From: a bacterium
Lineage (GTDB): Bacteria > Actinomycetota > Acidimicrobiia > Spongiisociales > ZC4RG35
Assembly: GCA_024641285.1 (NCBI GenBank)
Contig: JAHEDH010000008.1
Location: 1 to 51,236 of the forward strand
Length of the DNA stretch: 51,236 bases
Reading direction: 5' to 3'
The notes under the pieces were generated by a model. It saw only the letters and a program-made list of their open reading frames with translations, did no database searches and was not told the DNA's origin. Both the position numbers and the translations under genes were made by a program. Every line of letters starts with the position of its first letter. Position 1 is the first letter of the stretch. Below, piece after piece: positions 7,420 to 14,877 of the stretch.

Positions 7420-8834
7420 GCCCGTTCGAGGGCGGCCAAGGCGGCGTTGTGGCCGCACATCCCGTGCGAGCCACCGCCCGGAGGCGTTGACGAGGAGCCG
7501 AGGTAGACGCCGGCGATCGGGGTCGTATACGGGTTCGTCTGTGGAAAGGGCCGGAAGACGAGCTGGGATGCGCTGTGCGCCCCGCCTGAGATGTCTCCTC
7601 CCACGTAGTTGGGATTGCGTGCCTCGAGCTCTCTCGGCGAGAAGACATGCGTGGCGAGGATGGTTTCGGAGAATCCGGGAGCCAACTCTTCGATCCTCCG
7701 GGCGATGGTGTCGGTGAAATCGTCGCCCGACGCATTCGGCACATGGGCGTACGCCCACACGGTGTGTTTGCCCTCGGGCGCCCGCGTGTCGTCGAAGAGT
7801 GATTGCTGGCCGACGAGGACGAAGGGATCAGCGGCGGCGGTGCCTCGGTACGTCTGTGTCTCGGCCCGGTTGATGTCGTCGTCGGTTCCGCCGATGTGGA
7901 TCGTCCCGGCGCGGGCCAGCTGCGGGTCTGCCCACGGGATGGGGCGGTCGACGGCGTAGTCGACCTTGAACGCGGCAGGCCCATAGCGGTAGCGGCGCGC
8001 CCGCTGGATGTATCCGGCGGGAAGGCGGTCACCGGCGATGTGGGCGAAGGCGGTCGGAGTGACGTCCAAGATGGTGATCGGGGTGGCGGGGATCTCTGCC
8101 AAGTCGCCGATCATCTTCCCGGTCTCGATCACTCCGCCAAGGCTCTCGATGTACGAGGCCAGGGCGTCGGCGATCGACTGTGAGCCACCCTTGGCTACCG
8201 GCCAGCCGAAGACGTGACCGGTGACCATCAACAGCCAGCCGAACGAAGCCGAGAGCGGATGGGTGAGCGGCAGGAACGCATGCGCGGCGCAGCCGGCGAA
8301 CAACGCCCTCGCCTCGGTCGACTCGAACCGGCGCCGGGCGGTCAGTCTCGCCGAGGCGAGCGAGTTGAGCCCGAACCGGGCGACCGTGAGCGGGTGCGCC
8401 GGGATGCCGACCAGCGGACCGAGGACGTGTTCGGCGATCATCGGCCATTGCCCCGTCCAGCGGCTCATCAGGCGGTGGTAGGTGGCGCCGTCGAGCCCGA
8501 GTTGGGCGGCGGTGGCGGCGATGTCCCGTTCCAAGATCACCGAGCGGCCTGGGGCGACTGCGTGGCCGAGTGGCGCGTCCGGCTGGATCCACTCGAGCCC
8601 GTGTTCGCCGAGCGGGAGCTGGGTGTAGAACGGAGAGCCCATCGCCAGCGGGTGGAAAGCCGAACAGACGTCGTGGCGAAATCCCGGCAGCGTGAGCTCC
8701 TCGGTCCTGGTGCCGCCGCCGATCGTGTCGGAGCCTTCGATGACGAGGACCTTCCGCCCGGTCCCGGCCAACGTGGCGGCGGCGGAAAGCCCGTTCGGGC
8801 CGGAACCGACCACGACGGCGTCGAAGTCACTCAA
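7416..8834 (-). CDS. FAD-dependent oxidoreductase, phytoene-desaturase-like
   Basis: 472 residues. The N-terminal dinucleotide-binding fold reads VVVGSGPNGLSAAATLA followed by VIEGSDTIGGGTRT, typical of the CrtI/COG1233 amine-oxidase-like flavoproteins. The C-terminal FAD motif is IAGVYLGSSSTPPGGGSHGMCGHNAA. Substrates of this group include carotenoids, retinol-like lipids and other hydrophobic molecules; none can be assigned here. The start appears to be TTG at 8832-8834, overlapping the TGA of the DUF2236 gene by 8 bases, because no ATG or GTG lies before the essential VVVGSGPNG motif. Tight coupling to DUF2236 suggests successive oxidations of one lipid-like substrate. Confidence 0.9.
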   Translation of the reverse strand: MSDFDAVVVGSGPNGLSAAATLAGTGRKVLVIEGSDTIGGGTRTEELTLPGFRHDVCSAFHPLAMGSPFYTQLPLGEHGLEWIQPDAPLGHAVAPGRSVILERDIAATAAQLGLDGATYHRLMSRWTGQWPMIAEHVLGPLVGIPAHPLTVARFGLNSLASARLTARRRFESTEARALFAGCAAHAFLPLTHPLSASFGWLLMVTGHVFGWPVAKGGSQSIADALASYIESLGGVIETGKMIGDLAEIPATPITILDVTPTAFAHIAGDRLPAGYIQRARRYRYGPAAFKVDYAVDRPIPWADPQLARAGTIHIGGTDDDINRAETQTYRGTAAADPFVLVGQQSLFDDTRAPEGKHTVWAYAHVPNASGDDFTDTIARRIEELAPGFSETILATHVFSPRELEARNPNYVGGDISGGAHSASQLVFRPFPQTNPYTTPIAGVYLGSSSTPPGGGSHGMCGHNAALAALERA

Positions 8835-9684
8835 CGGTGTTCCTCTGGGCTTGGCGCATCCGGTCGATGATCCGGATGTCGGAGTCCCCGGCCATGCGTT
8901 TGTTGGCGATCTGCGCCGGCCCGATCAGACGGAAGCGCTCTGGGAGGAAGGGGCGGATCTTGCCGAGGATCGCCAAATTGAGGTCGAGCCAGCGCTGGCG
9001 CCACGGTCCCCATTCGACTCCGTACAACTCCTTCAGCGGCTGGGGGAGCGTCCCGAACGAAGCGAACGAGATGAATCCCCACATCCATTTGACTCCTCTG
9101 GGGACCGGTCCCGAGGAGATGATGTCGGCGACGTCCTGTGCGACGTCGGTCAGCATCATCGTCTCGGAGTGGACCATCTCGTCCACGTACGCCTCCATCG
9201 CCTCGTAGGTGGCGGGCACTTTGTCGGCCGGCAGGAGGATCAGCTCGGCCGCGATCAGGTTCTCTTCGTGATACCGCTGGCGCTCTTCGGGCGTGAGTCG
9301 GCGCACCGTGCGCTCGAAGAAGTAGATCGACGAGACCTCGAGCGCGGCGTGAACCCAGAGCAACTGGTCGTGGTCGAGTGCGTCGTAGTGGCCGCCCGTG
9401 ACCGGATCGATGCCGTTGACCTTGAGGTGCAGCTTGTTGATCTTGTCGGCGGCTTCCTGCGCTTCTTCCTTGGAACCGAAGGTGACGGTCGACTGCAGCA
9501 TGAGCGTGCGGATGAGGCGAGCCCACGGGTCGCGTGAGTACATCGAGGTCTGACGCGCCCCTGCTGCGATGAGTGGATGGGCGGCGTGCATGAGGAGGGC
9601 GCGGGCTCCGCCGAACAGGACGGTGAGCTCGCGGTTGACTTCCCAGGTGATGCTCTCTGGGCCGAAATAGCCGGGGTCGCTCAT
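8827..9684 (-). CDS. DUF2236 (MpaB/latex-clearing-protein type) oxygenase-like protein
   Basis: 285 residues. The family includes haem-dependent latex-clearing proteins and fungal MpaB oxygenases, plus many uncharacterised actinobacterial members. Diagnostic stretches are LFGGARALLMHAAHPLIAAG, YSRDPWARLIRT, HAALEVSSIYFFER and VDEMVHSE, which supply the conserved histidines. There is no signal peptide. The ATG at 9684 lies 7 bases after TAGTCT; the frame remains open upstream into the intergenic region, but that part has no conserved content. First gene of an operon with an FAD oxidoreductase and an acetyltransferase; divergent from the ArsR gene and sharing its operator-rich gap. Confidence 0.9.
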   Translation of the reverse strand: MSDPGYFGPESITWEVNRELTVLFGGARALLMHAAHPLIAAGARQTSMYSRDPWARLIRTLMLQSTVTFGSKEEAQEAADKINKLHLKVNGIDPVTGGHYDALDHDQLLWVHAALEVSSIYFFERTVRRLTPEERQRYHEENLIAAELILLPADKVPATYEAMEAYVDEMVHSETMMLTDVAQDVADIISSGPVPRGVKWMWGFISFASFGTLPQPLKELYGVEWGPWRQRWLDLNLAILGKIRPFLPERFRLIGPAQIANKRMAGDSDIRIIDRMRQAQRNTVE

Positions 9685-9691
9685 CGACGAG

Positions 9692-9697
9692 AGACTA
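9692..9697 (-). promoter_or_regulatory. -10 box of the DUF2236 operon, leaderless type
   Basis: TAGTCT on the minus strand, 7-base gap (9685-9691), ATG at 9684. It lies about 40 bases from the ArsR operator. Confidence 0.65.
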
Positions 9698-9735
9698 CGA
9701 GGGTGGGCGGGCTTTGCACGATCGGATGTGCGGGG

Positions 9736-9764
9736 TTGACTATTCGAGATATTTCGAATAGTGT
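9736..9764 (+). promoter_or_regulatory. arsR promoter with a palindromic operator in the spacer
   Basis: A -35 box TTGACT (9736-9741), 17-base spacer and -10 box TAGTGT (9759-9764) form a near-consensus promoter. The inverted repeat CTATTCGA / TCGAATAG (9740-9747 and 9754-9761, 6-base centre) covers the spacer and both box edges. This is a typical layout for steric repression by a dimeric winged-helix regulator, most simply the ArsR protein encoded downstream. Confidence 0.75.
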
Positions 9765-9781
9765 GACCATACGAACAAAAC

Positions 9782-9828
9782 CGAACGTTCGAAAACATTA
9801 AGGATCTGACCTTGGACTCGAATGTTCG
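9782..9828. promoter_or_regulatory. Two further CGAA/TTCG inverted repeats in the arsR leader
   Basis: CGAACGTTCG is a perfect 10-base palindrome at 9782-9791, and CGAA-TG-TTCG lies at 9819-9828. Both share the TTCG/CGAA half-site of the main operator and fall in the transcribed leader (about 90 bases) before the ATG at 9859. Confidence 0.5.
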
Positions 9829-9858
9829 AATCGACCGAACGACCACGGCAGAGGGCGC

Positions 9859-10977
9859 ATGACCACCACAGTGACACAGTTCAACCTCGGAACCGAGCGG
9901 CGACCGTTCACGGTCGAGATCGCCGTGAACCCGTTCTTCGACTTGCTCATGGCGGTGTGGTCGTCGAACGAACACGACGACAAGGCGCTGACCTACGAGA
10001 TCGGCGTCGATTGGCTCGAGTCGTTTGCAGCCGCCACACCCGAGGAGGCGCGCCGCCAACTCGAGCAGTTCGCCGGCTCCGGATCGCACTTCGCGCTCTG
10101 GCTGGTTCTCGGACTCGTCGCCGACCAGGCAACCGGTCTCACAACGATCGACGAGACGCTCGAGTGGATCGCCGCCGCAGACCTCCGCAGGGAGATCGTC
10201 GCCCAGACCTGCTGCACCAGTTCGGAGGCGGACGTCGCGGCCGCGCTCGCCGGTGACGAAGACGCCCAAAGGCGCCTGATCGACGACTGCGGCAGGGCGG
10301 GTGAAGCGCGACTCGGCTCATTTGCCGAGAAGGCGGCGGTGATCGCCGAGGATCTGGTCCGAAACGTCGATCACGATGCCGGCACCCTCCTGTCCGACGC
10401 GCTCGCCTCGATCCGGAGGGAGGCGTTCAGCGAGAACGAGGAGGAGTGGGCGCTGGCGCTCGAGCGAAGCGCCGAGGCGGTCTCGCTACTGATTCCCGGT
10501 TCCCGCCCCGAAGGGCTGATCGAGCAGATCACCAACGGCATCGACTTCGAACTCCCGATCGGCATCACCCGCATTGTGCTGGTGCCATCGGTGGTGATCA
10601 GGCCGTGGTCGATGGTCAACGAGACGGGATCCACCGTCGTGATCGTCTACCCGGTCGCAGAAGAGCACCTCCATGCCGACCCCGACGCCGCACCGAGTTG
10701 GCTCGTCAGCTACTACAAGGCGCTCGGTGACGCTCGGCGGCTCAAGATCCTTCGCCGGCTGTCGACCGGACCCGCCGACCTCGGAGAATTGACCGAACTG
10801 ATCGGCATGGCGAAGACCTCGACATTCCACCACATCGGAGTCCTCCGATCCGCCGGCCTGGTCCGGGTCCACGTCGGAGGAACGAATGCCGGCACCTACG
10901 ACCTTCGGCCGCAAGCGTTCTTCGACGCCGACGGCCTCCTCGACAAGTACCTCGCCCTGGAAGGGATGAACCAATGA
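9859..10977 (+). CDS. ArsR-family transcriptional regulator with a large N-terminal domain
   Basis: 372 residues, far longer than the usual 100-120. The winged helix-turn-helix is C-terminal, about residues 281-355 (YYKALGDARRLKILRRLS, ELTELIGMAKTSTFHHIGVLRSAGLV), with the STFHHI recognition helix. The first 280 residues form a mixed helical domain of the DUF5937-like sort found in actinobacterial ArsR proteins, probably a ligand or effector domain. The Cys-Cys pair (QTCCTSSEADV, near residue 115) could bind a metal or act as a redox switch, but it is not the ArsR metal box. AGAGGG just before the ATG serves as ribosome-binding site. The gene probably autoregulates through the palindromes upstream and is coupled to a 60-residue gene. 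Confidence 0.88.
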   Translation: MTTTVTQFNLGTERRPFTVEIAVNPFFDLLMAVWSSNEHDDKALTYEIGVDWLESFAAATPEEARRQLEQFAGSGSHFALWLVLGLVADQATGLTTIDETLEWIAAADLRREIVAQTCCTSSEADVAAALAGDEDAQRRLIDDCGRAGEARLGSFAEKAAVIAEDLVRNVDHDAGTLLSDALASIRREAFSENEEEWALALERSAEAVSLLIPGSRPEGLIEQITNGIDFELPIGITRIVLVPSVVIRPWSMVNETGSTVVIVYPVAEEHLHADPDAAPSWLVSYYKALGDARRLKILRRLSTGPADLGELTELIGMAKTSTFHHIGVLRSAGLVRVHVGGTNAGTYDLRPQAFFDADGLLDKYLALEGMNQ

Positions 10978-11156
10978 TCAATCAGCACCTCATCGAGCCC
11001 TTCGCCCGCAGCTACCGCTTCTTCGACGACAGCGGTCACACCATCACCGATGAAGTCGTGCTCCGTCCGACGCTCCGACAGCGCTTCGGGCTCAGACTCA
11101 TCGATCTCGGACACCACCTGAGTGGCCCGGTCTCCGACAGCCGCATGGCCGCCTGA
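10974..11156 (+). CDS. Small protein of unknown function coupled to arsR
   Basis: 60 residues, beginning with an ATG that overlaps the arsR stop as ATGA (10974-10977). The sequence is polar with a basic centre (LRPTLRQRFGLRLIDLGHHL) and has no membrane segment or cysteine. The coupling and clean length argue that it is translated; no family is recognised. It may modulate the regulator, or simply be an accessory product of the same autoregulated mRNA. Confidence 0.55.
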   Translation: MINQHLIEPFARSYRFFDDSGHTITDEVVLRPTLRQRFGLRLIDLGHHLSGPVSDSRMAA

Positions 11157-11202
11157 CCAGAACACCGAACGGTTTCGTTCGGACAGGGGAGGTCCTCTCA
11201 CC

Positions 11203-11229
11203 GGGGATTCCGGCATCGCCGGGATCCCC
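11203..11229. terminator. GC-rich hairpin after the arsR operon
   Basis: GGGGATTCCGGC / GCCGGGATCCCC with a 3-base loop, 12 pairs including one G-T, 47 bases after the small-gene stop. It has no T-run, as is common for actinobacterial terminators. An upstream 7-pair hairpin CCGAACG-GTTT-CGTTCGG (11165-11182) repeats the half-site of the arsR operator. Confidence 0.5.
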
Positions 11230-11286
11230 GTCTCCCTTCGTGGGTTCGTGGCCGGCGCCTCCGGGCGATGGGTTCGGCCTGGCGGT

Positions 11287-11314
11287 CTCGCATCGAGTGT
11301 GCGCTCGATGCGAG
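11287..11314. terminator. Perfect 11-pair hairpin between convergent genes
   Basis: CTCGCATCGAG and CTCGATGCGAG around a 6-base loop. It lies between the plus-strand arsR unit and the minus-strand zinc-ribbon gene and could terminate transcripts from either side. The rest of 11157-11435 holds nothing I can call a gene. Confidence 0.5.
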
Positions 11315-11435
11315 CCTCGCTGCGCTCGACACCGAATCCGTGTGGCAGCGGCCGCAGCCCCCAGAGCGCCGAAGGCCCATTGCACCGATGCGAAGCGAGG
11401 TCCAAAGCGATGAGTCAACCGGCAACGGCCAACTC

Positions 11436-11603
11436 TCAGTCGTCGAGTGGGTCTTCCATGACGACATCCCAGCGGTCCAGGCAGTCGCCGCACCGGTAGG
11501 CGAGGACGTCACCGACCTCAACTTCGCCGTCCTCGGGCAGGAACGAGATCAGTGTGGCGGTGCCACCGCATTCGACACAGATGATCTCCGTGGGTGGGAT
11601 CAT
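11436..11603 (-). CDS. Small zinc-ribbon protein (55 residues)
   Basis: The minus strand from ATG 11601-11603 to TGA 11436-11438 encodes 55 residues with two CxxC knuckles, CVECGG (Cys9, Cys12) and RCGDC (Cys38, Cys41), separated by an acidic beta segment. This four-cysteine spacing is that of a zinc ribbon, probably binding one Zn. AAGGAGG lies four bases before the ATG, the best ribosome-binding site in this part of the window, and third-position GC is high. It follows nhaA by 18 bases on the same strand, so it is probably the last gene of the fba-nhaA unit. Function unknown; small zinc ribbons often bind nucleic acid or a partner protein. Confidence 0.8.
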   Translation of the reverse strand: MIPPTEIICVECGGTATLISFLPEDGEVEVGDVLAYRCGDCLDRWDVVMEDPLDD

Positions 11604-11621
11604 GGCGCCTCCTTCAACTGA

Positions 11622-13013
11622 TCATACGGCATGAGCCGGCTCGAGCTCGGGGCTCGACGGCTCGACGACCGGTTTTCCGGTTCGGAAGATGATCGTGCCG
11701 ATGATCCCGGCGAGGATCGAGCCGGCGAAGATGCCGACCTTGGCCTCGTCGGTCAGGATCGGATCGGTGAAGGCCAGTGCGGTGATGAACAGCGCCACGG
11801 TGAATCCGATGCCGGCGACGGTGGCGACGCCGATCACATGGCGCCAGTTCGATCCGGCGGGGAGCCTGCCCATCCCCGTCCTGACGGCGATCCAGGTGAA
11901 GGCCGAGATGCCGACCGTCTTGCCGATGACGAGGCCCATCGCCACGCCGAGCGCCACCGGTGAGGTCAGTGCCTCTCCGATCGAGCCCTCGAAGCGGACA
12001 CCGGCGTTGGCCAGGGCGAACAGGGGGACGATGAGGAACGAGCTCCAGTTGACGAGGCGGCGCTCTGCCCGAGCGAGCGGGCCAACCGATTCCCGGGCGA
12101 TCTCCGACAGCATGAGCGAGTCGAAGTCGGCCAGCTCGTTGGCATGGGTGTCATCGGTGTCGGAGGGGTATTGGTCGATGATGGTCTGGGTGCGAGCCTT
12201 GAGCTCGAGGTTCGAGTACATCGGTCGAACGGGCGTGAGGAAGGCCAGTGCGACTCCGGCGAGCGTCGCATGCACACCAGATTCGAGGAAGAAGTACCAG
12301 ATCAAGATCGCTACCGGCAGGTAGAAGATCTGCGTTCGGATGCCGACCCGACTGGCGAGCCACACGCCGGCGAGCCCGACGAACGCCATGCCGAGGTAGC
12401 CGAACGAGAGGTCGTCGGTGAACACCACGGCGATCACGAGGATCCCACCGAGGTCGTCGACGATCGCCAGCGCCAGTAGGAAGAGCTTGATGCTCGCGGG
12501 CACCACTTTTCCCAGCAGTGCGAGGACTCCGACCGAGAAGGCGATGTCCGTCGCCATCGGGATCGCCCATCCGCCGGTGGCCTCACCGCCCTGAGGGAGG
12601 ACGAAGGCGAGGTAGATCAGGGCTGGAACGGCCATGCCTCCGAGCGCGGCGATGACCGGGACCGAAGCAGCCTTGGGGTCTCGGAGTTCGCCGAGCACGA
12701 GCTCGCGCTTGATCTCCAGTCCGACGACGAAGAAGAAGATCGCCATCAGGCCATCGTTGATGAGGTGCTCGACCGATTCGTTGAATTCGAACGCCCCGAA
12801 CTCGATGTGGAGATGGGTCTCGAGGATGTGGAAGTAGGTTTCGCCGTACGCGGAGTTCGCCCAGATGACCGCGACAACCGCAGCGATGAGCATGACGATG
12901 CCCGATCCGGCCTCGGCACGCATGAACGCTGCGACCGGCGCGACGAAACGCCGCGGGACATATCGGTCTGAGTGCATCCACGTCTTGTGGAGCCGTTCGC
13001 TGCGCTGCTGCAT
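11622..13013 (-). CDS. nhaA: Na+/H+ antiporter NhaA
   Basis: 463 residues, somewhat longer than E. coli NhaA (388) through an extended loop (about residues 285-325) and tail. The protein exports sodium in exchange for protons across the inner membrane. The transport-site aspartates are visible: Asp155 in MATDIAFSVGVLALLG and the Asp186-Asp187 pair in LAIVDDLGGI. FFFVVGLEIKRELVLGEL is the family signature of the early helices. A GGAGA ribosome-binding site lies about ten bases before the ATG at 13013. It starts 27 bases after fba on the same strand and probably shares its mRNA. Confidence 0.96.
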   Translation of the reverse strand: MQQRSERLHKTWMHSDRYVPRRFVAPVAAFMRAEAGSGIVMLIAAVVAVIWANSAYGETYFHILETHLHIEFGAFEFNESVEHLINDGLMAIFFFVVGLEIKRELVLGELRDPKAASVPVIAALGGMAVPALIYLAFVLPQGGEATGGWAIPMATDIAFSVGVLALLGKVVPASIKLFLLALAIVDDLGGILVIAVVFTDDLSFGYLGMAFVGLAGVWLASRVGIRTQIFYLPVAILIWYFFLESGVHATLAGVALAFLTPVRPMYSNLELKARTQTIIDQYPSDTDDTHANELADFDSLMLSEIARESVGPLARAERRLVNWSSFLIVPLFALANAGVRFEGSIGEALTSPVALGVAMGLVIGKTVGISAFTWIAVRTGMGRLPAGSNWRHVIGVATVAGIGFTVALFITALAFTDPILTDEAKVGIFAGSILAGIIGTIIFRTGKPVVEPSSPELEPAHAV

Positions 13014-13040
13014 CGGTGTTGTGTCTCCTGAGGCTGGTGC

Positions 13041-14066
13041 TCAGCCGAGTGTGCGTCCCTGGGACTTCAAGTCCGTGCATGCCTGGGTGACGCGGGCGGC
13101 CATTCCCGCCTCGGCCTTTTTCATATATGACCGAGGGTCGTAGACCTTCTTGTCGCCCACTTCTCCGTCGACTTTAAGCACGCCCGCGTAGTTTGTGAGG
13201 ACATGGTCGACGATCGGCCGGGTGAACGCATACTGGTTGTCGGTGTCGATGTTCATCTTGACGACGCCGTAGCCGAGCGTCTCGTGCACCTCGTCGAGGG
13301 TCGAACCGCTGCCACCGTGGAACACCAGCAGGTGCCGGAATCCGTCGAAGCGCTCTTCGACCGCGGCCTGCCCGTCCCGGAGGATGGTCGGCCTCAACTG
13401 GACCGACCCCGGCTTGTACACCCCGTGGACGTTGCCGAACACCGCTGCCAGCAGGTAGGTGCCGCGCTCGCCGGTGCCCAACACCTCTGCGGTGCGCACC
13501 ATGTCTGCAGGCGACGTGTAGAGCTTCTCCCGATCGACGTCCTCGTTGTCCATGGCGTCCTCGACACCACCGACGATCCCGATCTCGAGTTCGAGCACGA
13601 TGTCGAGGGCCGAGCACTCGGTCAGCAGGTCCGAGGCGAGCGCCAGGTTCTCCTCCAGAGGCAGCTCCGAGGCGTCGAGCATGTGGCTCTGGAAGAGCGG
13701 CAGCCCGGTGTCGGCCCTGTGCTTGCGGGAGACCTCGAGGAGCGGCCGGATGTAGGTGTCGACCTTGGGTGGCTGGCAGTGGTCGGTGTGGAGGGCGACG
13801 TTCACCGGATACCGCTCCGCAACGACGTGTGCGAACTCGGCGAGCGCAGTCGCACCGAGGGGCATGTCCTTGTTGGCCAGACCCGACAGGAACTCGGCGC
13901 CACCCGTCGAGATCTGGACGATTCCGTCCGATTCGGCGTCGGCGAACCCCTTGAGGGCGGCGTTCAGCGACTCGGACGAGGTCACGTTGATGGCCGGGAA
14001 CGCGTATCCGCCTTCGGTGGCGGCAGCAAGCATTGCTCGGTACGTCTCGGGTGATGCGATGGGCAT
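13041..14066 (-). CDS. fba: Class II fructose-bisphosphate aldolase
   Basis: 341 residues. This zinc enzyme interconverts fructose 1,6-bisphosphate and two triose phosphates in glycolysis and gluconeogenesis. Zn and catalytic motifs are intact: ALHTDHCQPP (Asp/His pair), SHMLDASELPLEEN, ELEIGIVGGVED, VFGNVHGVYKPG and LVFHGGSGS. The length and the HTDHC and LEIGIVGGVED motifs place it in the E. coli FbaA-like group. The frame is open to 14210, but the conserved N-terminus begins at the ATG 14064-14066, preceded by GGAG. Divergent from ybaN with an 84-base gap; followed by nhaA. Confidence 0.96.
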   Translation of the reverse strand: MPIASPETYRAMLAAATEGGYAFPAINVTSSESLNAALKGFADAESDGIVQISTGGAEFLSGLANKDMPLGATALAEFAHVVAERYPVNVALHTDHCQPPKVDTYIRPLLEVSRKHRADTGLPLFQSHMLDASELPLEENLALASDLLTECSALDIVLELEIGIVGGVEDAMDNEDVDREKLYTSPADMVRTAEVLGTGERGTYLLAAVFGNVHGVYKPGSVQLRPTILRDGQAAVEERFDGFRHLLVFHGGSGSTLDEVHETLGYGVVKMNIDTDNQYAFTRPIVDHVLTNYAGVLKVDGEVGDKKVYDPRSYMKKAEAGMAARVTQACTDLKSQGRTLG

Positions 14067-14137
14067 GATGCTCCAGGAGTCGGCGTGCTCTTTTGAAGGT
14101 AGTGGGTTGCCGACGTGCTGTCCGATTGCCGGTTCGG

Positions 14138-14143
14138 TAGTTT
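14138..14143 (+). promoter_or_regulatory. -10 box of the YbaN gene, leaderless type
   Basis: TAGTTT, 7-base gap, GTG at 14151. It selects this GTG over the longer open frame from 14115. Confidence 0.6.
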
Positions 14144-14150
14144 CCTGCCA

Positions 14151-14594
14151 GTGATCGAAGAGAACCGACAGTCCCGCGTCATCGAGAGGAACTCGGTCGC
14201 GGCCACCCACCCCGTCAAACGGGCGGTGTATCTCGTGCTCGGAATTCTCTTTCTCGGTCTTGCGCTCGTGGGCATCGTGGTTCCCGGCCTGCCGACCACC
14301 ATCAACGCCATCATCGCCGGGTTCTTCTTCACCCGCTCATCGGAGCGGTTCGACAACTGGCTGACCAGGCATCCCGTGCTGGGACCGCCGGTGCTGGATC
14401 ACCGCAACGGGATCGGGTTCACGACCCGCGCCAAGACGATCGCAGTGAGCGCCATCACCATCTCGATAGCGCTGTCGTCGTGGATCATCGCCTCGTCGGA
14501 TGCACCGTCATTCGTGCTGGCGATCATGGCGATCGCCTGGGTGTACGCGGTCTGGTACGTCCTGCACCAGCCGACCAAGCCGACCGTCGCCTGA
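14151..14594 (+). CDS. YbaN family (DUF454) inner-membrane protein
   Basis: 147 residues. The DUF454 signature is clear: GIVVPGLPTTINAIIAGFFFTRSSERFDNWLTRHPVLGPPV. Three or four hydrophobic helices (about 24-48, 49-62, 92-110, 117-137) make it an integral membrane protein of unknown function. GTG start at 14151 from the promoter position. It stands alone, divergent from fba. Confidence 0.88.
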   Translation: MIEENRQSRVIERNSVAATHPVKRAVYLVLGILFLGLALVGIVVPGLPTTINAIIAGFFFTRSSERFDNWLTRHPVLGPPVLDHRNGIGFTTRAKTIAVSAITISIALSSWIIASSDAPSFVLAIMAIAWVYAVWYVLHQPTKPTVA

Positions 14595-14877
14595 GCTCTC
14601 CTCGACCGTAGGAGAGGTCTCCAGAGGCTTGCGGAGGGTCGCCGTCTCGCCCGCCGCTATCCCGGCCCCGATTCGTCACCGACGATCTCCGCGAGCGTTC
14701 TGGGAAACCTGATCTCGACCGTGACCGGTTCAACCGGGAGCACTCTGGGAACTGGAGATCGGCCGTGATCCGGCGCCATTCCGAGAGGCATCGAGAATCG
14801 AGTGGTCGGGTTCGAGGATGCATGCGCCCAAGGCGATGGTCGCGCCCTGACTATGCCGGCCATGCGCCGGCGGGTCG
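14595..14877. other. Gap between convergent ybaN and esterase genes, no gene assigned
   Basis: 283 bases. A minus-strand frame 14657-14881 (74 codons) begins with an ATGA overlap on the esterase stop, but its third-position GC is clearly below that of its neighbours and the product looks like nothing known. A short inverted repeat CTCTCC/GGAGAG lies at about 14596-14616. Confidence 0.5.

Noticed and set aside
14805-14830. GGGTTCGAGG resembling a tRNA T-arm
   Set aside because: No acceptor, D-arm or anticodon stem could be built around it.
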